From: Pseudomonas viridiflava
GTDB lineage: Bacteria; Pseudomonadota; Gammaproteobacteria; Pseudomonadales; Pseudomonadaceae
DNA: 64,000 bases
Assembly (NCBI RefSeq): GCF_001642795.1
Contig: NZ_LKEH01000018.1
Location: 96,362 to 160,361 of the forward strand
Reading direction: 5' to 3'
The notes below the pieces were generated by a model. That model was not told the DNA's origin. It did no database searches and saw only the letters and a program-made list of their open reading frames with translations. Made by a program: the position numbers and the translations under genes. Each line of letters starts with the position of its first letter. Positions within the stretch are counted from its first letter, which is position 1. Below are positions 19,716 to 30,656 of this stretch, piece after piece.

Positions 19716-19925
19716 GTGGGAGGCGGCTTGCCGGCGATGCTTTTTCTGAAGCGATCTATCAGTGACTGAACTGACGCCATCGCCGGCAAGCCGCCTCCCA
19801 CGGGGTATGCATTCAGTCAGTCACTTTCGTTTTGCCCCCCCCCGTTTTGCGCGTCTTGCGGACTTGTGTATAACGATGAGCGCTCCTTCGTGGGAATGCT
19901 TCCCAGGACGCTCCGCGTTCGGTTC
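19716..19925 (+). repeat. Long dispersed repeat, copy B (with BIME 19716-19801)
   Basis: Begins with a BIME made of two inverted REP units (19716-19740 and 19777-19801) and continues through ACTTGTGTATAACGATGAGC and GCTCCGCGT-type motifs. The whole stretch matches the reverse complement of 9676-9885 with scattered differences, for example a longer C-run near 19840. Non-coding; the ORF that starts at 19762 is made of repeat sequence. Confidence 0.85.
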
Positions 19926-19941
19926 CAGACGTCAAATAGCT

Positions 19942-21270
19942 TTATTGAGCCGCCTTTACCGACGTCACGCGCCAGATCTTGTTGCCCACATCATCCGCCA
20001 CCAGCAATCCGCCGCGATGGTCATTGACCACGCCTACCGGACGGCCCATGGCTTTTTCGTCGCTGTTGAGGAAACCGGTCAGCACGTCGACTGGTGCGCC
20101 GTTGGGTTTGCCGCCGCTGAAAGGCACGAACACTACCTTGTAGCCGCTGTGCGGTTTGCGGTTCCACGAACCGTGCTGACCGATGAACATGCCTTCGTTG
20201 AACGGTGCTGCCAGCGTCTTGCCGTCGGCGAACACCAGCCCCAGTGATGCCGTGTGCGGGCCGACCGCATAATCGGGGGCGATGGCCTTGGCGACCAGTG
20301 CCGGGTTCTGCGGTTTGACGCGCTCGTCCACGTGCTGGCCGTAATAGCTGTAAGGCCAGCCGTAGAAGCCGCCGTCCTGCACCGAGGTCACGTAATCGGG
20401 CACCAGATCGCTGCCGATCTCGTCACGCTCGTTGACCGCTGTCCACAGTTTTCCAGTGGTCGGCTCCCAATCCATCCCATTGGGGTTGCGCAGGCCCGAG
20501 GCGAAGATGCGGTGGTTGCCGGTGGCAGCGTCCACTTCCCAGATCGCTGCACGACCTTCTTCCTTGTCCATGCCGTTCTCGGCCACGTTGCTGTTGGAAC
20601 CGACCGTCACGTACAGCTTGCTGCCGTCCTTGCTGGCAATGACGTTCTTGGTCCAGTGGTGATTCAGCGTGCCGCCCGGCAGGTCGACCACTTTGGTCGG
20701 CTGGGCGCTGATCGAGGTCTGGCCGTTTTCATACGGGAAGCTGATCAGGCGGTCGGTGTCGGCCACGTACAGCTTGTTGCCCACCAGCGTCATGCCGAAC
20801 GGCGAGTTGAGATTCTGCAGAAAGACGCTGCGGGTTTCGGCCACGCCGTCGTTGTTGGTGTCGCGCAGCAGGGTAATGCGGTTGGCGCTCGGCACGCCCG
20901 CACCGGCGCGGCCCATGACTTTCTCCATGACCCAGCCACGGATGCCTTTGCCGTCATCCGGCTTGGCCGGTGAGTTGGTTTCCGCGACCAGTACGTCGCC
21001 GTTGGGCAGCACGTACAGCCAGCGCGGGTGATCCAGATGTTCGGCGAAGGCGCCAACCTGGGTGCCTGGGGCTGATACGGGTTTGGCGTCCTTTTCCCAG
21101 CCGATGGCCGGGGCGATGTTGACCGTCGGAATCAGCGTCTTGTTCGGCTCCGGCAGTTTTGGAGAAGGCCCTGTTCCATCCGAGACCTGCAAGGTGGAAG
21201 ACTCGCCGCACGCCGCGAGGCCGCCTGCGAGCAGAAGCAGTACAGCGTACTGTGGTCTGATTTTGAACAT
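19942..21270 (-). CDS. Sorbosone dehydrogenase-family (PQQ-type beta-propeller) lipoprotein
   Basis: Predicted periplasmic or outer-membrane oxidoreductase of the L-sorbosone/soluble-glucose-dehydrogenase beta-propeller family, which uses PQQ. From ATG 21270 it has 442 aa with a lipoprotein signal ([10 protein letters not shown]). Propeller motifs include [46 protein letters not shown] and [16 protein letters not shown]. Sixteen upstream in-frame codons precede the signal peptide and are rejected. Its substrate cannot be read from sequence. It stands alone between a repeat and the B12 riboswitch. Confidence 0.85.
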   Translation of the reverse strand: MFKIRPQYAVLLLLAGGLAACGESSTLQVSDGTGPSPKLPEPNKTLIPTVNIAPAIGWEKDAKPVSAPGTQVGAFAEHLDHPRWLYVLPNGDVLVAETNSPAKPDDGKGIRGWVMEKVMGRAGAGVPSANRITLLRDTNNDGVAETRSVFLQNLNSPFGMTLVGNKLYVADTDRLISFPYENGQTSISAQPTKVVDLPGGTLNHHWTKNVIASKDGSKLYVTVGSNSNVAENGMDKEEGRAAIWEVDAATGNHRIFASGLRNPNGMDWEPTTGKLWTAVNERDEIGSDLVPDYVTSVQDGGFYGWPYSYYGQHVDERVKPQNPALVAKAIAPDYAVGPHTASLGLVFADGKTLAAPFNEGMFIGQHGSWNRKPHSGYKVVFVPFSGGKPNGAPVDVLTGFLNSDEKAMGRPVGVVNDHRGGLLVADDVGNKIWRVTSVKAAQ

Positions 21271-21443
21271 CGTGAATCTCCATCGACAAAGGCTTGGTCC
21301 AGTAAGGGATAGAGACACCCTGACCGCCGAGGTTCAATTGCGAGCCACCATCCGGTGGCGTCATGCAAGTGAATGGCCTTTATGCCCTGTGTACTGCGGT
21401 GTCGATTGACGCTCCACCCCCAACCCTCTACCCTTCGCGGTTT

Positions 21444-21634
21444 GTTTCAGGTGCTCTGCAATCCTCCCGATTGGCAGGGTGAAACAGGGAAGCCGGTGAG
21501 GGTCTGACGATCCGATTCCGGCGCTGCCCCCGCAACGGTAAATGAGTCAAGGCTGTGCATCGTGCCACTGCGTTTCGACGCGGGAAGGCGTGCAGCCCGG
21601 ATGACCCGCTCATGAGCCCGGAGACCGGCCTGAA
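21444..21634 (+). promoter_or_regulatory. Cobalamin (AdoCbl) riboswitch
   Basis: The leader has the conserved order of a B12 riboswitch: a GGTGCTCT-containing P1/P2 start, AAGCCGGTGAGGGTC, the GCTGCCCCCGCAACGGTAA core, GCCACTGCG, GGGAAGGCG, and a closing GATGACCCGCTCATGAGCCC-GGAGACCGGCC. It ends about 105 bp before cobO, leaving room for an expression platform; a GCATCAC-GGAG-GTGATGC hairpin occurs at about 21649-21665. It should repress the cob block when adenosylcobalamin is plentiful. Confidence 0.94.
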
Positions 21635-21739
21635 ATACTCAATGGCATCACGGAGGGTGATGCTCTGTGCAGGGCGTTGCCGTGCTGTTCAGTGCTGTCC
21701 TTCCGTCTGCTTTCGCGACCCCCCGAGCGGAGAGCCGAG

Positions 21740-22351
21740 ATGAACGAATCCCCCGAACGCGACGAACGCCATCTGGCGCGCATGCAGCGCAAGAAAGCCG
21801 TGATGGACGAACGTATCGCCAGCTCACCCAATGAATGCGGTCTGTTGCTGGTGTTGTCCGGCAACGGCAAGGGCAAGAGCAGCTCGGCGTTCGGCATGCT
21901 TGCGCGTGCCATGGGCCATGGCATGCAGTGCGGCGTGGTGCAGTTCATCAAGGGGCGCAACAGCACAGGCGAGGAAATGTTTTTCCGCCGCTTTCCCGAG
22001 CAGGTGCGCTATCACGTGATGGGCGAGGGCTTTACCTGGGAAACCCAGGATCGTCAGCGCGATATCGCGGCCGCCGAGGCTGCCTGGGCCGTGAGCCTGG
22101 AAATGCTGCGCGACCCGGCTATCGGTCTGGTCGTGCTCGACGAGCTGAACATTGCCCTCAAGCACGGCTATCTGGATCTTGAACAGGTATTGACCGATCT
22201 GCAGGCGCGCCCGCCCATGCAGCATGTGGTGGTGACCGGCCGTGGCGCAAAACCCGAACTGATCGACCTCGCGGATACCGTCTCGGATATCGGCGTAGTC
22301 AAACATGCATTCCAGTCCGGCATCCGGGCGCAGAAAGGTATCGAACTGTGA
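21740..22351 (+). CDS. cobO: Cob(I)yrinic acid a,c-diamide adenosyltransferase
   Basis: Adds the 5'-deoxyadenosyl group from ATP to Co(I) corrinoid (CobO/BtuR/CobA-type). The ATG at 21740 gives 203 aa. P-loop GNGKGKSS is at 41-48, followed by the family motifs QFIKGRNSTGEE, LVVLDELNIALKHGY and VVVTGRGAKPELIDLAD. First gene downstream of the riboswitch. Codons from 21677 are in frame but lie in the leader and are unconserved. The next gene starts 25 bp after the stop. Confidence 0.95.
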   Translation: MNESPERDERHLARMQRKKAVMDERIASSPNECGLLLVLSGNGKGKSSSAFGMLARAMGHGMQCGVVQFIKGRNSTGEEMFFRRFPEQVRYHVMGEGFTWETQDRQRDIAAAEAAWAVSLEMLRDPAIGLVVLDELNIALKHGYLDLEQVLTDLQARPPMQHVVVTGRGAKPELIDLADTVSDIGVVKHAFQSGIRAQKGIEL

Positions 22352-22376
22352 GCCATTCCGTTATGAGCATCCGGTC

Positions 22377-23672
22377 ATGAGAGCCCCCAGGGATTGCCCG
22401 GCAGTACTGATCGCTGCACCGGCCTCCGGTCAGGGCAAGACCACCGTCACCGCAGCACTGGCACGCCTGCACCGCAATCAGGGGCGCAAGGTACGGGTCT
22501 TCAAATGTGGCCCGGACTTTCTCGATCCGATGATTCTCGAGCGGGCGAGCGGGGCGCCGGTGTTTCAGCTGGACCTGTGGATGGTCGGCGCCGACGAGAG
22601 CCGTCGCCTGCTGTGGGAAGCCGCTGAAGACGCGGACCTGATCCTGATCGAAGGCGTGATGGGCTTGTTCGACGGCACGCCGTCCAGTGCTGATCTGGCG
22701 CGCCACTTCGGCGTACCGGTGCTCGGCGTGATTGACGGCACGGCGATGGCCCAGACCTTCGGTGCCCTGGCGCTGGGGCTGGCGCGTTATCAGCCTGACC
22801 TGCCGTTTGCCGGCGTGCTGGCCAACCGCGTGGGCACCGTGCGTCATGCGCAGTTGCTGGAAAACAGCCTGACCGAGGGCCTTCGCTGGTATGGCGCGCT
22901 GTCCCGTGAAACCGGTTTCGAACTGCCCAGTCGCCATCTGGGGCTGGTGCAGGCCGACGAACTCAACGACCTGGACCTGCGTCTGGACATGGCCGCTGCA
23001 GCCCTGGCCACCACCTGCGAGGTGGCCTTGCCGCCTGCGGTCACGTTCACTGCGCCAGAACCGGTTCATGTCGAGCGCTGGCTGGACGGGGTGCGGATTG
23101 CCGTGGCTCGCGATGGAGCCTTTGCGTTCACCTACGGTGCGAGTCTCGATCTGCTGCGCAACATGGGCGCGGAACTGAGCTTCTTCTCACCGATCCGCGA
23201 CAGCCATCTGCCTGAAGCAGACAGTCTGTACCTGCCCGGCGGCTATCCCGAGCTGCATCACGTCGAGCTGTCTGCCAACGCCACGATGCTGGCCGATATT
23301 CGGGCGCACCATGCGGCAGGCAAGCCTACATTGGCCGAATGCGGCGGCATGCTGTATCTGCTCGAAGCCCTGACCGATGTTGAAGGCGTGCGCGCTGAAC
23401 TGGTCGGTCTGCTGGCGGGCGAAGCGGCCATGCAGAAACGGCTGGCGGCGCTGGCGTTGCAGGCGGTCGAGATGCCGGAAGGCGAGTTGCGCGGTCACAC
23501 CTATCACCATTCTCTGACCACCACCGAACTGCAGCCGATTGGCCGAGGCGTCAGCCCCAACGGCGGGCGCGGTGCGGAAGCGGTTTATCGTGAAGGCCGT
23601 CTTACCGCGACCTATATCCATTTCTATTTTCCGTCCTGTCCCCAGGCGATTGCGGCCCTGTTCAAGCCATGA
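22377..23672 (+). CDS. cobB: Cobyrinic acid a,c-diamide synthase
   Basis: ATP- and glutamine-dependent amidation of the a and c side chains of (hydrogeno)cobyrinate. The ATG at 22377 gives 431 aa. The N-terminal dethiobiotin-synthetase-like domain has the P-loop APASGQGKTT (14-23), and the C-terminal class I-like glutaminase domain has its nucleophile in LAECGGMLYL. The C-terminal TYIHFYFPSCP contains the matching histidine. It overlaps bluB by 4 bases (ATGA). Confidence 0.94.
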   Translation: MRAPRDCPAVLIAAPASGQGKTTVTAALARLHRNQGRKVRVFKCGPDFLDPMILERASGAPVFQLDLWMVGADESRRLLWEAAEDADLILIEGVMGLFDGTPSSADLARHFGVPVLGVIDGTAMAQTFGALALGLARYQPDLPFAGVLANRVGTVRHAQLLENSLTEGLRWYGALSRETGFELPSRHLGLVQADELNDLDLRLDMAAAALATTCEVALPPAVTFTAPEPVHVERWLDGVRIAVARDGAFAFTYGASLDLLRNMGAELSFFSPIRDSHLPEADSLYLPGGYPELHHVELSANATMLADIRAHHAAGKPTLAECGGMLYLLEALTDVEGVRAELVGLLAGEAAMQKRLAALALQAVEMPEGELRGHTYHHSLTTTELQPIGRGVSPNGGRGAEAVYREGRLTATYIHFYFPSCPQAIAALFKP

Positions 23673-24319
23673 CCGAACATTCGTTCAATGATGAAGAGCG
23701 GGCAGCGGTGTACCGCGCCATTGCCGAGCGCCGCGACATGCGGCACTTCGTCGGTGGCAGCGTGGCGCCCGAACTGCTTGCCCGTTTGCTGGAAGCTGCA
23801 CACCAGGCACCCAGCGTTGGCCTGATGCAGCCCTGGCGGTTCATTCGGATCAGCGACCCGGCACTGCGCGTCAGGATGCAGGCCCAGGTCGAAGAAGAGC
23901 GGGTCCGCACGGCCGAGGCACTGGGCGAGCGCACCGACGAGTTCATGAAGCTAAAGGTCGAAGGCATCAACGACTGCGCCGAAGTGCTGGTTGCTGCGCT
24001 GATGGAAGGTCGCGAGCAGCACATCTTTGGCCGTCGCACCCTGCCGGAAATGGACATGGCGTCGTTGTCCTGCGCGATCCAGAACCTGTGGCTGGCTGCG
24101 CGCGCCGAAGGGCTGGGCATGGGCTGGGTGTCGTTGTTCGACCCTGACGCACTGGCCGATCTGTTGGCGATGCCGGAAGGCGCCAAGCCGCTGGCGATTC
24201 TCTGCCTGGGCCCCGTGAAAGAATTTTACCCAGCACCCATGCTGGTGCTGGAAGGTTGGGCGCAGGCGCGTCCGCTGAGTGAACTGTTGTATGAGAATCA
24301 ATGGGGAGTGAGTCAATGA
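23669..24319 (+). CDS. bluB: 5,6-dimethylbenzimidazole synthase BluB
   Basis: Flavin-destructase that turns FMNH2 and oxygen into DMB, the lower ligand of B12. The 216-aa protein has the nitroreductase-like fold with [10 protein letters not shown] near the N-terminus, [18 protein letters not shown] for the flavin site, and a [10 protein letters not shown] segment. Placement inside the cob block separates it from ordinary nitroreductases. It overlaps its neighbours cobB and cobD by 4 bases each. Confidence 0.92.
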   Translation: MTEHSFNDEERAAVYRAIAERRDMRHFVGGSVAPELLARLLEAAHQAPSVGLMQPWRFIRISDPALRVRMQAQVEEERVRTAEALGERTDEFMKLKVEGINDCAEVLVAALMEGREQHIFGRRTLPEMDMASLSCAIQNLWLAARAEGLGMGWVSLFDPDALADLLAMPEGAKPLAILCLGPVKEFYPAPMLVLEGWAQARPLSELLYENQWGVSQ

Positions 24320-25224
24320 GTGTGGCGCTGTTGAGCGTGGCCGGGGTTGCGCTGGACGCGCTGCTCGGCGAGCCGAAACGCTCGCATCCGCTGGTGGCGT
24401 TCGGGCGCTTTGCCAATCGTCTGGAGCAGCGCTTCAACAGCGGCGGCCGGGGCTGGCGCAGCCATGGCGTCACGGCCTGGTTCGTGGCGGTGATCCCGCT
24501 GACACTGCTGGCCACGCTGCTGAGTTGGGCACCGTTCGTGGGTTGGCTGGTGGAGATTCTGGCGCTGTATTGCGCGCTGGGCATGCGCAGTCTCGGCGAG
24601 CATGTGCAGCCGGTGGCTCAGGCACTGCGCAGCGATGATCTGGAAGAGGCGCGTCGTCGCGTCGGCTATCTGGTCAGCCGCCAGACCAGCGAACTGGATG
24701 CGACCGAAGTCGCCCGCGCGGCCACCGAGTCGGTGCTGGAAAACGGCAGCGATGCAATATTCGCTGCACTGTTCTGGTTTGTCGTAGCCGGTGTTCCCGG
24801 CGTGGTGCTGTATCGCCTGAGCAATACGCTGGATGCCATGTGGGGCTATCGCAACGAGCGTTTCGAGCGTTTCGGCTGGGCGGCGGCGAAGATCGATGAC
24901 CTGCTCAACTATATTCCTGCGCGCCTGGTGGCGCTGACCTACGCGATACTGGGCAAAACCCGGCTGGCACTGCGTTGCTGGCGCACTCAGGGACCGACCT
25001 GGGACAGTCCCAACGCAGGTCCCGTAATGGCGGCCGGTGCTGGCGCGCTGGGCGTCGAATTGGGTGGCGCGGCGATCTATCACGGCGAACTGCATCAGCG
25101 TCCGCAACTGGGCGAAGGCGCACCCGCCGATGCCGACTCCATCGACCGCGGCTGGGAGCTTGTGCAGCGCGGCGTCTGGCTGTGGTTGCTGGTGCTGTGC
25201 GTCGGGACAGCATTCTATGCTTGA
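24316..25224 (+). CDS. cobD: Adenosylcobinamide-phosphate synthase CobD/CbiB
   Basis: Membrane enzyme attaching the aminopropanol (phosphate) arm to adenosylcobyric acid. 302 aa from ATG 24316, chosen because it overlaps the bluB stop (ATGA) and follows GGGGAGTGAG; ATG 24301 is the alternative. Motifs [55 protein letters not shown] and the hydrophobic stretches near 50-85, 150-175 and 280-300 are typical. It overlaps cobC by 8 bases. Confidence 0.94.
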   Translation: MSVALLSVAGVALDALLGEPKRSHPLVAFGRFANRLEQRFNSGGRGWRSHGVTAWFVAVIPLTLLATLLSWAPFVGWLVEILALYCALGMRSLGEHVQPVAQALRSDDLEEARRRVGYLVSRQTSELDATEVARAATESVLENGSDAIFAALFWFVVAGVPGVVLYRLSNTLDAMWGYRNERFERFGWAAAKIDDLLNYIPARLVALTYAILGKTRLALRCWRTQGPTWDSPNAGPVMAAGAGALGVELGGAAIYHGELHQRPQLGEGAPADADSIDRGWELVQRGVWLWLLVLCVGTAFYA

Positions 25225-26218
25225 GCACGGCGGGCGACTGCGCGCTGCGGCGCAGCACTATGGTATCAATCAGGCCGACTGGCTGGACCTGTCCACCGGC
25301 ATCGCGCCGTGGCCCGCGCTGGTACCGGAGATTCCTTTGCGTGCCTGGGCGCGCCTGCCCGAGAACGATGACGGTCTGGAGACCGCTGCCTGCGCCTATT
25401 ACGGCGTGTCACAGGTGTTGCCTGTTGCGGGTTCGCAGGCGGCGATCCAGGCGCTGCCGCGAGTGCGCAGTGCGGGTCGGGTGGGCGTGCTGTCGCCGTG
25501 CTACGCCGAACATGCGCACGCCTGGCGCAAGCAGGGTTATGTGGTGCGTGAGGTCGGCGAGCACGAGGTGGATTACTTCCTCGACAGCCTTGATGTGCTG
25601 GTGGTGGTCAACCCCAACAACCCGACCGGTTTGCATCTGAGCGCCGAGCGCCTGCTGGGATGGCATGCGCGGCTGGCAGAGCGGGGCGGCTGGCTGGTGG
25701 TGGACGAGGCCTTCATGGATAACACCCCTGAGCTGAGCCTGGCAGCTGAAACCTGGCGTATCGGACTGGTCGTGCTGCGCTCGTTCGGCAAGTTTTTCGG
25801 ATTGGCCGGGGTCAGGCTTGGCTTCGTGCTGGCCGAACCCGCGCTGCTCAGGTTGCTGGCGCAGGAAATCGGCCCGTGGTCGGTCAGCGGTCCGACGCGG
25901 ATTCTGGGGCAGGCGTGTCTGAATGACCGCGAATGGCAGGCGCAGCAGCGCGTGCGCACCGATCAGGCGCGTGATCGTCTGGTAACGCTGCTTGAGCTCT
26001 ACGGCCTTGTACCGCACGGCGGCTGTGCGTTGTTTCAGTGGCTGGTCACGCCTGAAGCCCGGGCCATCCATGAGTTCTGTGCCCGACGCGGGGTGTTGCT
26101 GCGTCTGTTCGAAGGGGCGACGCCTGAAGTCTCCAGCCTGCGTTTCGGGCTGCCCTGCGACGAAGCTGACTGGCGTCGTCTGCACACTGTTCTGTTTGAA
26201 TACCGCAAGGAATCCTGA
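25217..26218 (+). CDS. cobC: Threonine-phosphate decarboxylase-type aminotransferase CobC
   Basis: PLP enzyme of the class I/II fold that makes the (R)-1-amino-2-propanol (phosphate) used by CobD. The ATG at 25217 gives 333 aa beginning [16 protein letters not shown]. Motifs are [30 protein letters not shown] and the PLP lysine in [16 protein letters not shown]. The 60 in-frame codons upstream lie in cobD and are discarded. Its name follows Pseudomonas usage; in Salmonella the same activity is called CobD. Confidence 0.93.
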   Translation: MLEHGGRLRAAAQHYGINQADWLDLSTGIAPWPALVPEIPLRAWARLPENDDGLETAACAYYGVSQVLPVAGSQAAIQALPRVRSAGRVGVLSPCYAEHAHAWRKQGYVVREVGEHEVDYFLDSLDVLVVVNPNNPTGLHLSAERLLGWHARLAERGGWLVVDEAFMDNTPELSLAAETWRIGLVVLRSFGKFFGLAGVRLGFVLAEPALLRLLAQEIGPWSVSGPTRILGQACLNDREWQAQQRVRTDQARDRLVTLLELYGLVPHGGCALFQWLVTPEARAIHEFCARRGVLLRLFEGATPEVSSLRFGLPCDEADWRRLHTVLFEYRKES

Positions 26219-27678
26219 TGGCCACGCTGATGGTACAAGGCACCACGTCCGACGCCGGCAAAAGCACGCTGGTGACCGCGCTGTGCCGCTGGTTGACGCG
26301 ACAGGGTGTGAAGGTCGTGCCGTTCAAACCGCAGAACATGGCGCTCAACAGTGCCGTGACCGCCGACGGCGGCGAGATCGGTCGTGCGCAGGCAGTGCAG
26401 GCTCAGGCGTGTTATCTGCAGCCGCACACCGACATGAACCCGGTGCTGCTCAAGCCCAACAGCGACACCGGCGCGCAGGTGATCATCCATGGCCGCGCAG
26501 TCACCACCATGAATGCAGTGGCGTATCACGGCTACAAAGAGATCGCCATGCGCGCGGTGCTGGAGTCTCACGAGCGGCTGGGACACCACTATCCAGTGAT
26601 CATGGTCGAAGGGGCTGGTTCGCCTGCCGAGATCAACCTGCGGGCCAATGACATTGCCAACATGGGCTTCGCCGAAGCCGTCGATTGCCCGGTGCTGTTG
26701 ATCGCCGACATCAACCGTGGTGGTGTCTTTGCCCATCTGGTCGGCACTCTGGAGCTCCTGTCGCCCAGCGAGCAGGCGCGGGTCAAAGGTTTCATCATCA
26801 ACCGTTTTCGCGGCGACATCGCCTTGCTGCAACCGGGCCTGGACTGGCTGGAAGCGCGCACCGGCAAGCCGGTGGTCGGGGTGCTGCCCTATGTGATGGA
26901 CCTGCATCTTGAGGCCGAAGACGGTCTGGATCAGCGTCAGACCGACAAGGTCGAGCAGGTACTGAATGTGGTGGTGCCGGTCTTGCCGCGCATCAGCAAC
27001 CACACCGACTTCGACCCGCTGCGCCTGCATCCGCAGGTCAATCTGCAATTCGTCGGCCCCGGTCAGGCGATACCGCCTGCCGACCTGATTATCCTGCCCG
27101 GCTCGAAAAGCGTGCGTAGCGACCTGGCGTACCTGCGTGCCAATGGTTGGGAAGACGCCATCCAGAAGCACTTGCGCTACGGCGGCAAGGTGATGGGTAT
27201 CTGCGGTGGGTTGCAGATGCTCGGCGAGCAGATGCACGACCCACTGGGGCTGGAAGGCGCGGCGGGTTCAAGCCCGGGTCTTGGCCTGCTGGCGATGAGC
27301 ACGGTGCTGGAGTCCGAGAAACAACTGCGTAACGTACGTGGCCGTCTGACGCTGGAAGATGCCGAGGTCAGCGGTTACGAGATTCATGCCGGTGTCACCA
27401 CAGGTGCGGCGCTGGAACAGGCTGCCGTCCGGCTGGACGACGGTCGTTGCGATGGTGCGCAGAGCGCCGACGGGCAGATTCTCGGCACGTACCTGCACGG
27501 CCTGTTCGAGTCGCCTGCCGCGTGCAGCGCCCTGTTGCGCTGGGCCGGGCTTCGCGATGTGCAGGAGGTCGATTATCACGCCCTGCGCGAGCGGGACATC
27601 GAGCGTCTGGCGGATCTGGTGGAAAAGCACCTGGACGGCACATTGCTGCGTCAGCTGTGCGGACTGGAGGCGAACTGA
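26218..27678 (+). CDS. cobQ: Cobyric acid synthase CobQ
   Basis: Glutamine- and ATP-dependent amidation of the b, d, e and g side chains. 486 aa. The N-terminal P-loop-like [20 protein letters not shown] is followed by [14 protein letters not shown] and [14 protein letters not shown]; the glutaminase domain carries the nucleophile in [13 protein letters not shown] and the His of [10 protein letters not shown]. Its start overlaps the cobC stop by one base. Confidence 0.95.
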   Translation: MATLMVQGTTSDAGKSTLVTALCRWLTRQGVKVVPFKPQNMALNSAVTADGGEIGRAQAVQAQACYLQPHTDMNPVLLKPNSDTGAQVIIHGRAVTTMNAVAYHGYKEIAMRAVLESHERLGHHYPVIMVEGAGSPAEINLRANDIANMGFAEAVDCPVLLIADINRGGVFAHLVGTLELLSPSEQARVKGFIINRFRGDIALLQPGLDWLEARTGKPVVGVLPYVMDLHLEAEDGLDQRQTDKVEQVLNVVVPVLPRISNHTDFDPLRLHPQVNLQFVGPGQAIPPADLIILPGSKSVRSDLAYLRANGWEDAIQKHLRYGGKVMGICGGLQMLGEQMHDPLGLEGAAGSSPGLGLLAMSTVLESEKQLRNVRGRLTLEDAEVSGYEIHAGVTTGAALEQAAVRLDDGRCDGAQSADGQILGTYLHGLFESPAACSALLRWAGLRDVQEVDYHALRERDIERLADLVEKHLDGTLLRQLCGLEAN

Positions 27679-27679
27679 A

Positions 27680-28201
27680 ATGCTGCAACTGATCCTGGGT
27701 GGCGCGCGCTCCGGCAAGAGCCGACTGGCCGAAAAACTGGCGGCCGAGTGCGGTCTGAACGTGACCTACATCGCCACCAGCCAGCCACTGGACGGCGAGA
27801 TGAACCAGCGCGTCGCCAGCCATCGTGCTCGTCGTCCTGAGCGGTGGGGACTGGTGGAAGAACCGGTCGAACTGGCACGCGTGCTGCGAGAAAACGCCGC
27901 GCCCGATCATTGTCTGCTGGTCGATTGCCTGACCCTGTGGCTGACCAATCTGCTGATGCTCGACAGCCCCGAACGTCTGGCGCAGGAGCGTGATGCGTTG
28001 CTCGACTGCGTGGCGGCGCTTCCAGGCGAAATCATTTTCGTGAGTAACGAAACCGGGCTTGGCGTAGTGCCGCTCGGCGAGCTGACCCGTCGCTATGTCG
28101 ACGAAGCCGGCCTTCTGCATCAAGCCCTTGCCGAACGTTGCCAGCGCGTAGTGCTGACCGTGGCGGGCTTGCCCCTGACTTTGAAAGGAACTGCGCTATG
28201 A
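27680..28201 (+). CDS. cobP: Adenosylcobinamide kinase / guanylyltransferase CobP
   Basis: Bifunctional enzyme (CobU in Salmonella) that phosphorylates adenosylcobinamide and converts it to AdoCbi-GDP. 173 aa from ATG 27680, one base after the cobQ stop. P-loop GGARSGKS is at 7-14, with the guanylylation histidine region in [12 protein letters not shown] and the Walker B-like [23 protein letters not shown] is conserved. It overlaps cobT by 4 bases. Confidence 0.94.
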   Translation: MLQLILGGARSGKSRLAEKLAAECGLNVTYIATSQPLDGEMNQRVASHRARRPERWGLVEEPVELARVLRENAAPDHCLLVDCLTLWLTNLLMLDSPERLAQERDALLDCVAALPGEIIFVSNETGLGVVPLGELTRRYVDEAGLLHQALAERCQRVVLTVAGLPLTLKGTAL

Positions 28202-29250
28202 GTAACTCCTGGTGGCTCGAACCCGCACAGGCCATCAACGCGCCGATGCGTGAAGCGGCGCTGGCCCGTCAGCAACAACTGACCAAACCGGCCGGCTCGC
28301 TGGCGCAACTGGAGCGTCTGGCGGTGCAACTTGCCGGTCTGCAGGGGCGTGAGCGTCCGGCAGCCGATCAGGTGTGGATCGCGATTTTTGCCGGTGATCA
28401 TGGCGTGGTCGCTGAGGGGGTTTCGGCCTATCCGCAAGCTGTCACTGGCCAGATGCTGCACAACTTCGTCAACGGCGGCGCGGCCATCAGTGTGTTGGCA
28501 CAGCAGCTTTCGGCGCAGATGGACGTGGTGGATCTGGGCACGGTTCTGCCGGTGGACCTGCCGGGTGTGCGGCATTTGCGCCTCGGCGCAGGCACCGCCA
28601 ACTTCGCCCAGGGGCCGGCCATGACGGCTGACCAGGGGCTGGCAGCCTTGCAGGCCGGACGTGACAGTGTGCTGCGCGCCAAGGCATCAGGGACCGAGTT
28701 GTTCATCGGTGGCGAAATGGGCATCGGTAATACCACCGCTGCCAGTGCGGTTGCCTGCTCCATGCTGGAGTGCGCGGCGCAACTGCTGGTCGGCCCTGGC
28801 ACCGGGCTGAACGCCGAAGGCATCGAACACAAGACTCGGGTCATCGAGCGTGCCTTGAAGCTGCATGCTGAACACGCAGGTGATCCGCTGCACAGCCTGT
28901 TCAGCCTCGGCGGTTTCGAGATTGCCGCGTTGACCGGTGCTTATCTGGCCTGCGCGCAGGAAGGCATCGTCGCGCTGGTGGACGGTTTCATCTGCAGCGT
29001 GGCGGCGCTGGTGGCCGTGCGCCTGAACCCGTCATGCCGCAACTGGCTGGTGTTCGGCCATCGTGGCGCTGAAACGGGTCATCGTCATGTGCTGGAGATT
29101 CTTCAGGCCGAACCATTGCTCGATCTCGGCCTGCGACTGGGCGAGGGCAGTGGTGCCGCACTGGCCGTCCCGCTGGTGCGCATGGCCTGTGCGCTGCACA
29201 ACGGCATGTCGACCTTTGCCGAAGCCAGCGTATCGGATCGCCCGGCATGA
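28198..29250 (+). CDS. cobT: Nicotinate-nucleotide--DMB phosphoribosyltransferase
   Basis: Makes alpha-ribazole phosphate from nicotinate mononucleotide and DMB (called CobU in older Pseudomonas literature). 350 aa starting [14 protein letters not shown]. Motifs [46 protein letters not shown] and the C-terminal [10 protein letters not shown] with the catalytic glutamate are present. Joined by ATGA overlaps to cobP and to the phosphatase gene. Confidence 0.94.
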   Translation: MSNSWWLEPAQAINAPMREAALARQQQLTKPAGSLAQLERLAVQLAGLQGRERPAADQVWIAIFAGDHGVVAEGVSAYPQAVTGQMLHNFVNGGAAISVLAQQLSAQMDVVDLGTVLPVDLPGVRHLRLGAGTANFAQGPAMTADQGLAALQAGRDSVLRAKASGTELFIGGEMGIGNTTAASAVACSMLECAAQLLVGPGTGLNAEGIEHKTRVIERALKLHAEHAGDPLHSLFSLGGFEIAALTGAYLACAQEGIVALVDGFICSVAALVAVRLNPSCRNWLVFGHRGAETGHRHVLEILQAEPLLDLGLRLGEGSGAALAVPLVRMACALHNGMSTFAEASVSDRPA

Positions 29251-29819
29251 CCCTGCGTCTGGATTTGCTGCGTCACGGTGAGACCGAGCAGGGCGGCGGC
29301 CTGCGGGGCAACATTGACGATGCGCTGACTGATCTGGGTTGGCAGCAGATGCGCTCGGCCGTCACTGAAGCCGGGCCTTGGGATCGGATTGTCAGTTCGC
29401 CTCTGCAGCGTTGCGCGCGTTTTTCCGAAGAGCTGGCTGCGCGACTGTCCCTGCCCATGGAGCTCGAATCTGGACTGCAGGAGCTGCATTTCGGTGACTG
29501 GGAAGGACACAGCCCTGCGCAACTGATGGAGACGGATGCCGAAGGCCTGGGGCTGTTCTGGAACGATCCATATGCCTTCACGCCGCCCAATGGCGAGCGC
29601 GTGATCGACTTTTCAGCGCGGGTTCTGGGTGCGGTGCAGCGTCTGCATGACAGGTACGCCGGTGAGCGGGTGCTGCTGGTCAGTCATGGTGGTGTGATGC
29701 GTCTGTTGCTGGCCCAGGCGCGTGGCCTGCTGCGTGAGCAACTGCTGCAGGTGGTCGTTGGGCATGGCGCGCTGTTATCGATCAATGTTGCCGCTGAAGG
29801 CGTTCTCACGGAGTCCTGA
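29247..29819 (+). CDS. Alpha-ribazole phosphatase (histidine phosphatase family)
   Basis: Removes phosphate from alpha-ribazole phosphate or adenosylcobalamin phosphate (Salmonella CobC function). 190 aa. The phosphohistidine motif [11 protein letters not shown] lies near residue 9, with [12 protein letters not shown] and the second histidine in [11 protein letters not shown]. Its function is taken from its position between cobT and cobS, since the fold alone would also fit other phosphoglycerate mutase-like phosphatases. No symbol is given, to avoid confusion with the aminotransferase cobC. Confidence 0.9.
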   Translation: MTLRLDLLRHGETEQGGGLRGNIDDALTDLGWQQMRSAVTEAGPWDRIVSSPLQRCARFSEELAARLSLPMELESGLQELHFGDWEGHSPAQLMETDAEGLGLFWNDPYAFTPPNGERVIDFSARVLGAVQRLHDRYAGERVLLVSHGGVMRLLLAQARGLLREQLLQVVVGHGALLSINVAAEGVLTES

Positions 29820-29820
29820 C

Positions 29821-30552
29821 ATGCTGCCCTTCTGGATCGCCCTGCAATTTCTCGGCAGCTTTCCGATCCGCCTGCCCGGCATGCCGAAGCCCGAGGAAAC
29901 CGGACGCTCGCTGTTGTTCTATCCTCTGGTAGGCGTGCTGTTCGGCATCGTATTGATGAGCCTGAATGCATTGCTGGCCGGTGCGCCCTTGATGCTGCAC
30001 GCTGCCTTGCTGCTCTGCGCCTGGGTGCTGCTGAGTGGGGGACTGCATCTGGATGGACTGGCAGACAGCGCCGATGCCTGGCTGGGCGGTTTCGGTGATC
30101 GCGAGCGAACCCTGACCATCATGAAAGACCCGCGCAGCGGGCCGATTGCCGTGGTCACGCTGGTGCTGGTGCTGCTGCTCAAATTCACCGCCATCCTGGC
30201 GTTGATTGAAAGTCATCACAGCATCGCGCTGCTGCTGGCACCGCTGATTGGACGCAGCGCCATGCTGGGGCTGTTTCTGAGCACGCCCTATGTGCGTGCC
30301 GGTGGTCTGGGGCAGGCGCTGGCGGACCATTTGCCACGTGGCGCGGCGCGTCGAGTGCTGCTGGTCAGTGGTGTGGCCTGCGTGTTGTTCGCAGGTTGGT
30401 CGGGACTGGCTGCTGTGGTGGCTTCGATGGCCTGCTTTCTGTGGTTGCGTCAGGTAATGACTCGTCGTCTGGGTGGCACCACCGGGGACACCGCGGGCGC
30501 GTTGCTTGAACTGCTCGAGGTGGCGGTACTGCTGGCGATGGTGCTGTTCTGA
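29821..30552 (+). CDS. cobS: Adenosylcobinamide-GDP ribazoletransferase CobS
   Basis: Polytopic inner-membrane enzyme (CobV in Pseudomonas numbering) joining AdoCbi-GDP and alpha-ribazole to make cobalamin. 243 aa from ATG 29821; 33 in-frame codons upstream lie in the phosphatase gene. Signature LHLDGLADSADAWLGG and MKDPRSGPIAVV (about 75-115) are present, with several TM spans. Last gene of the B12 block. No clear terminator is seen in the 104 bp before the MFS gene. Confidence 0.93.
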   Translation: MLPFWIALQFLGSFPIRLPGMPKPEETGRSLLFYPLVGVLFGIVLMSLNALLAGAPLMLHAALLLCAWVLLSGGLHLDGLADSADAWLGGFGDRERTLTIMKDPRSGPIAVVTLVLVLLLKFTAILALIESHHSIALLLAPLIGRSAMLGLFLSTPYVRAGGLGQALADHLPRGAARRVLLVSGVACVLFAGWSGLAAVVASMACFLWLRQVMTRRLGGTTGDTAGALLELLEVAVLLAMVLF

Positions 30553-30656
30553 GCATTCGCTGATATCCGATTGACAGGCTCTTGCACCGAGGCGTAATTT
30601 CGCCGTTATTGATTTACGGGCATATCCACGCATTTCCGGTCAGGGAGCTTTAAACA

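Noticed and set aside
19762..20247. 161-codon ORF, with an identical N-terminus encoded at 9839-9615
   Set aside because: The shared start is the translation of the long inverted DNA repeat, and the rest runs antisense into the sorbosone dehydrogenase gene.
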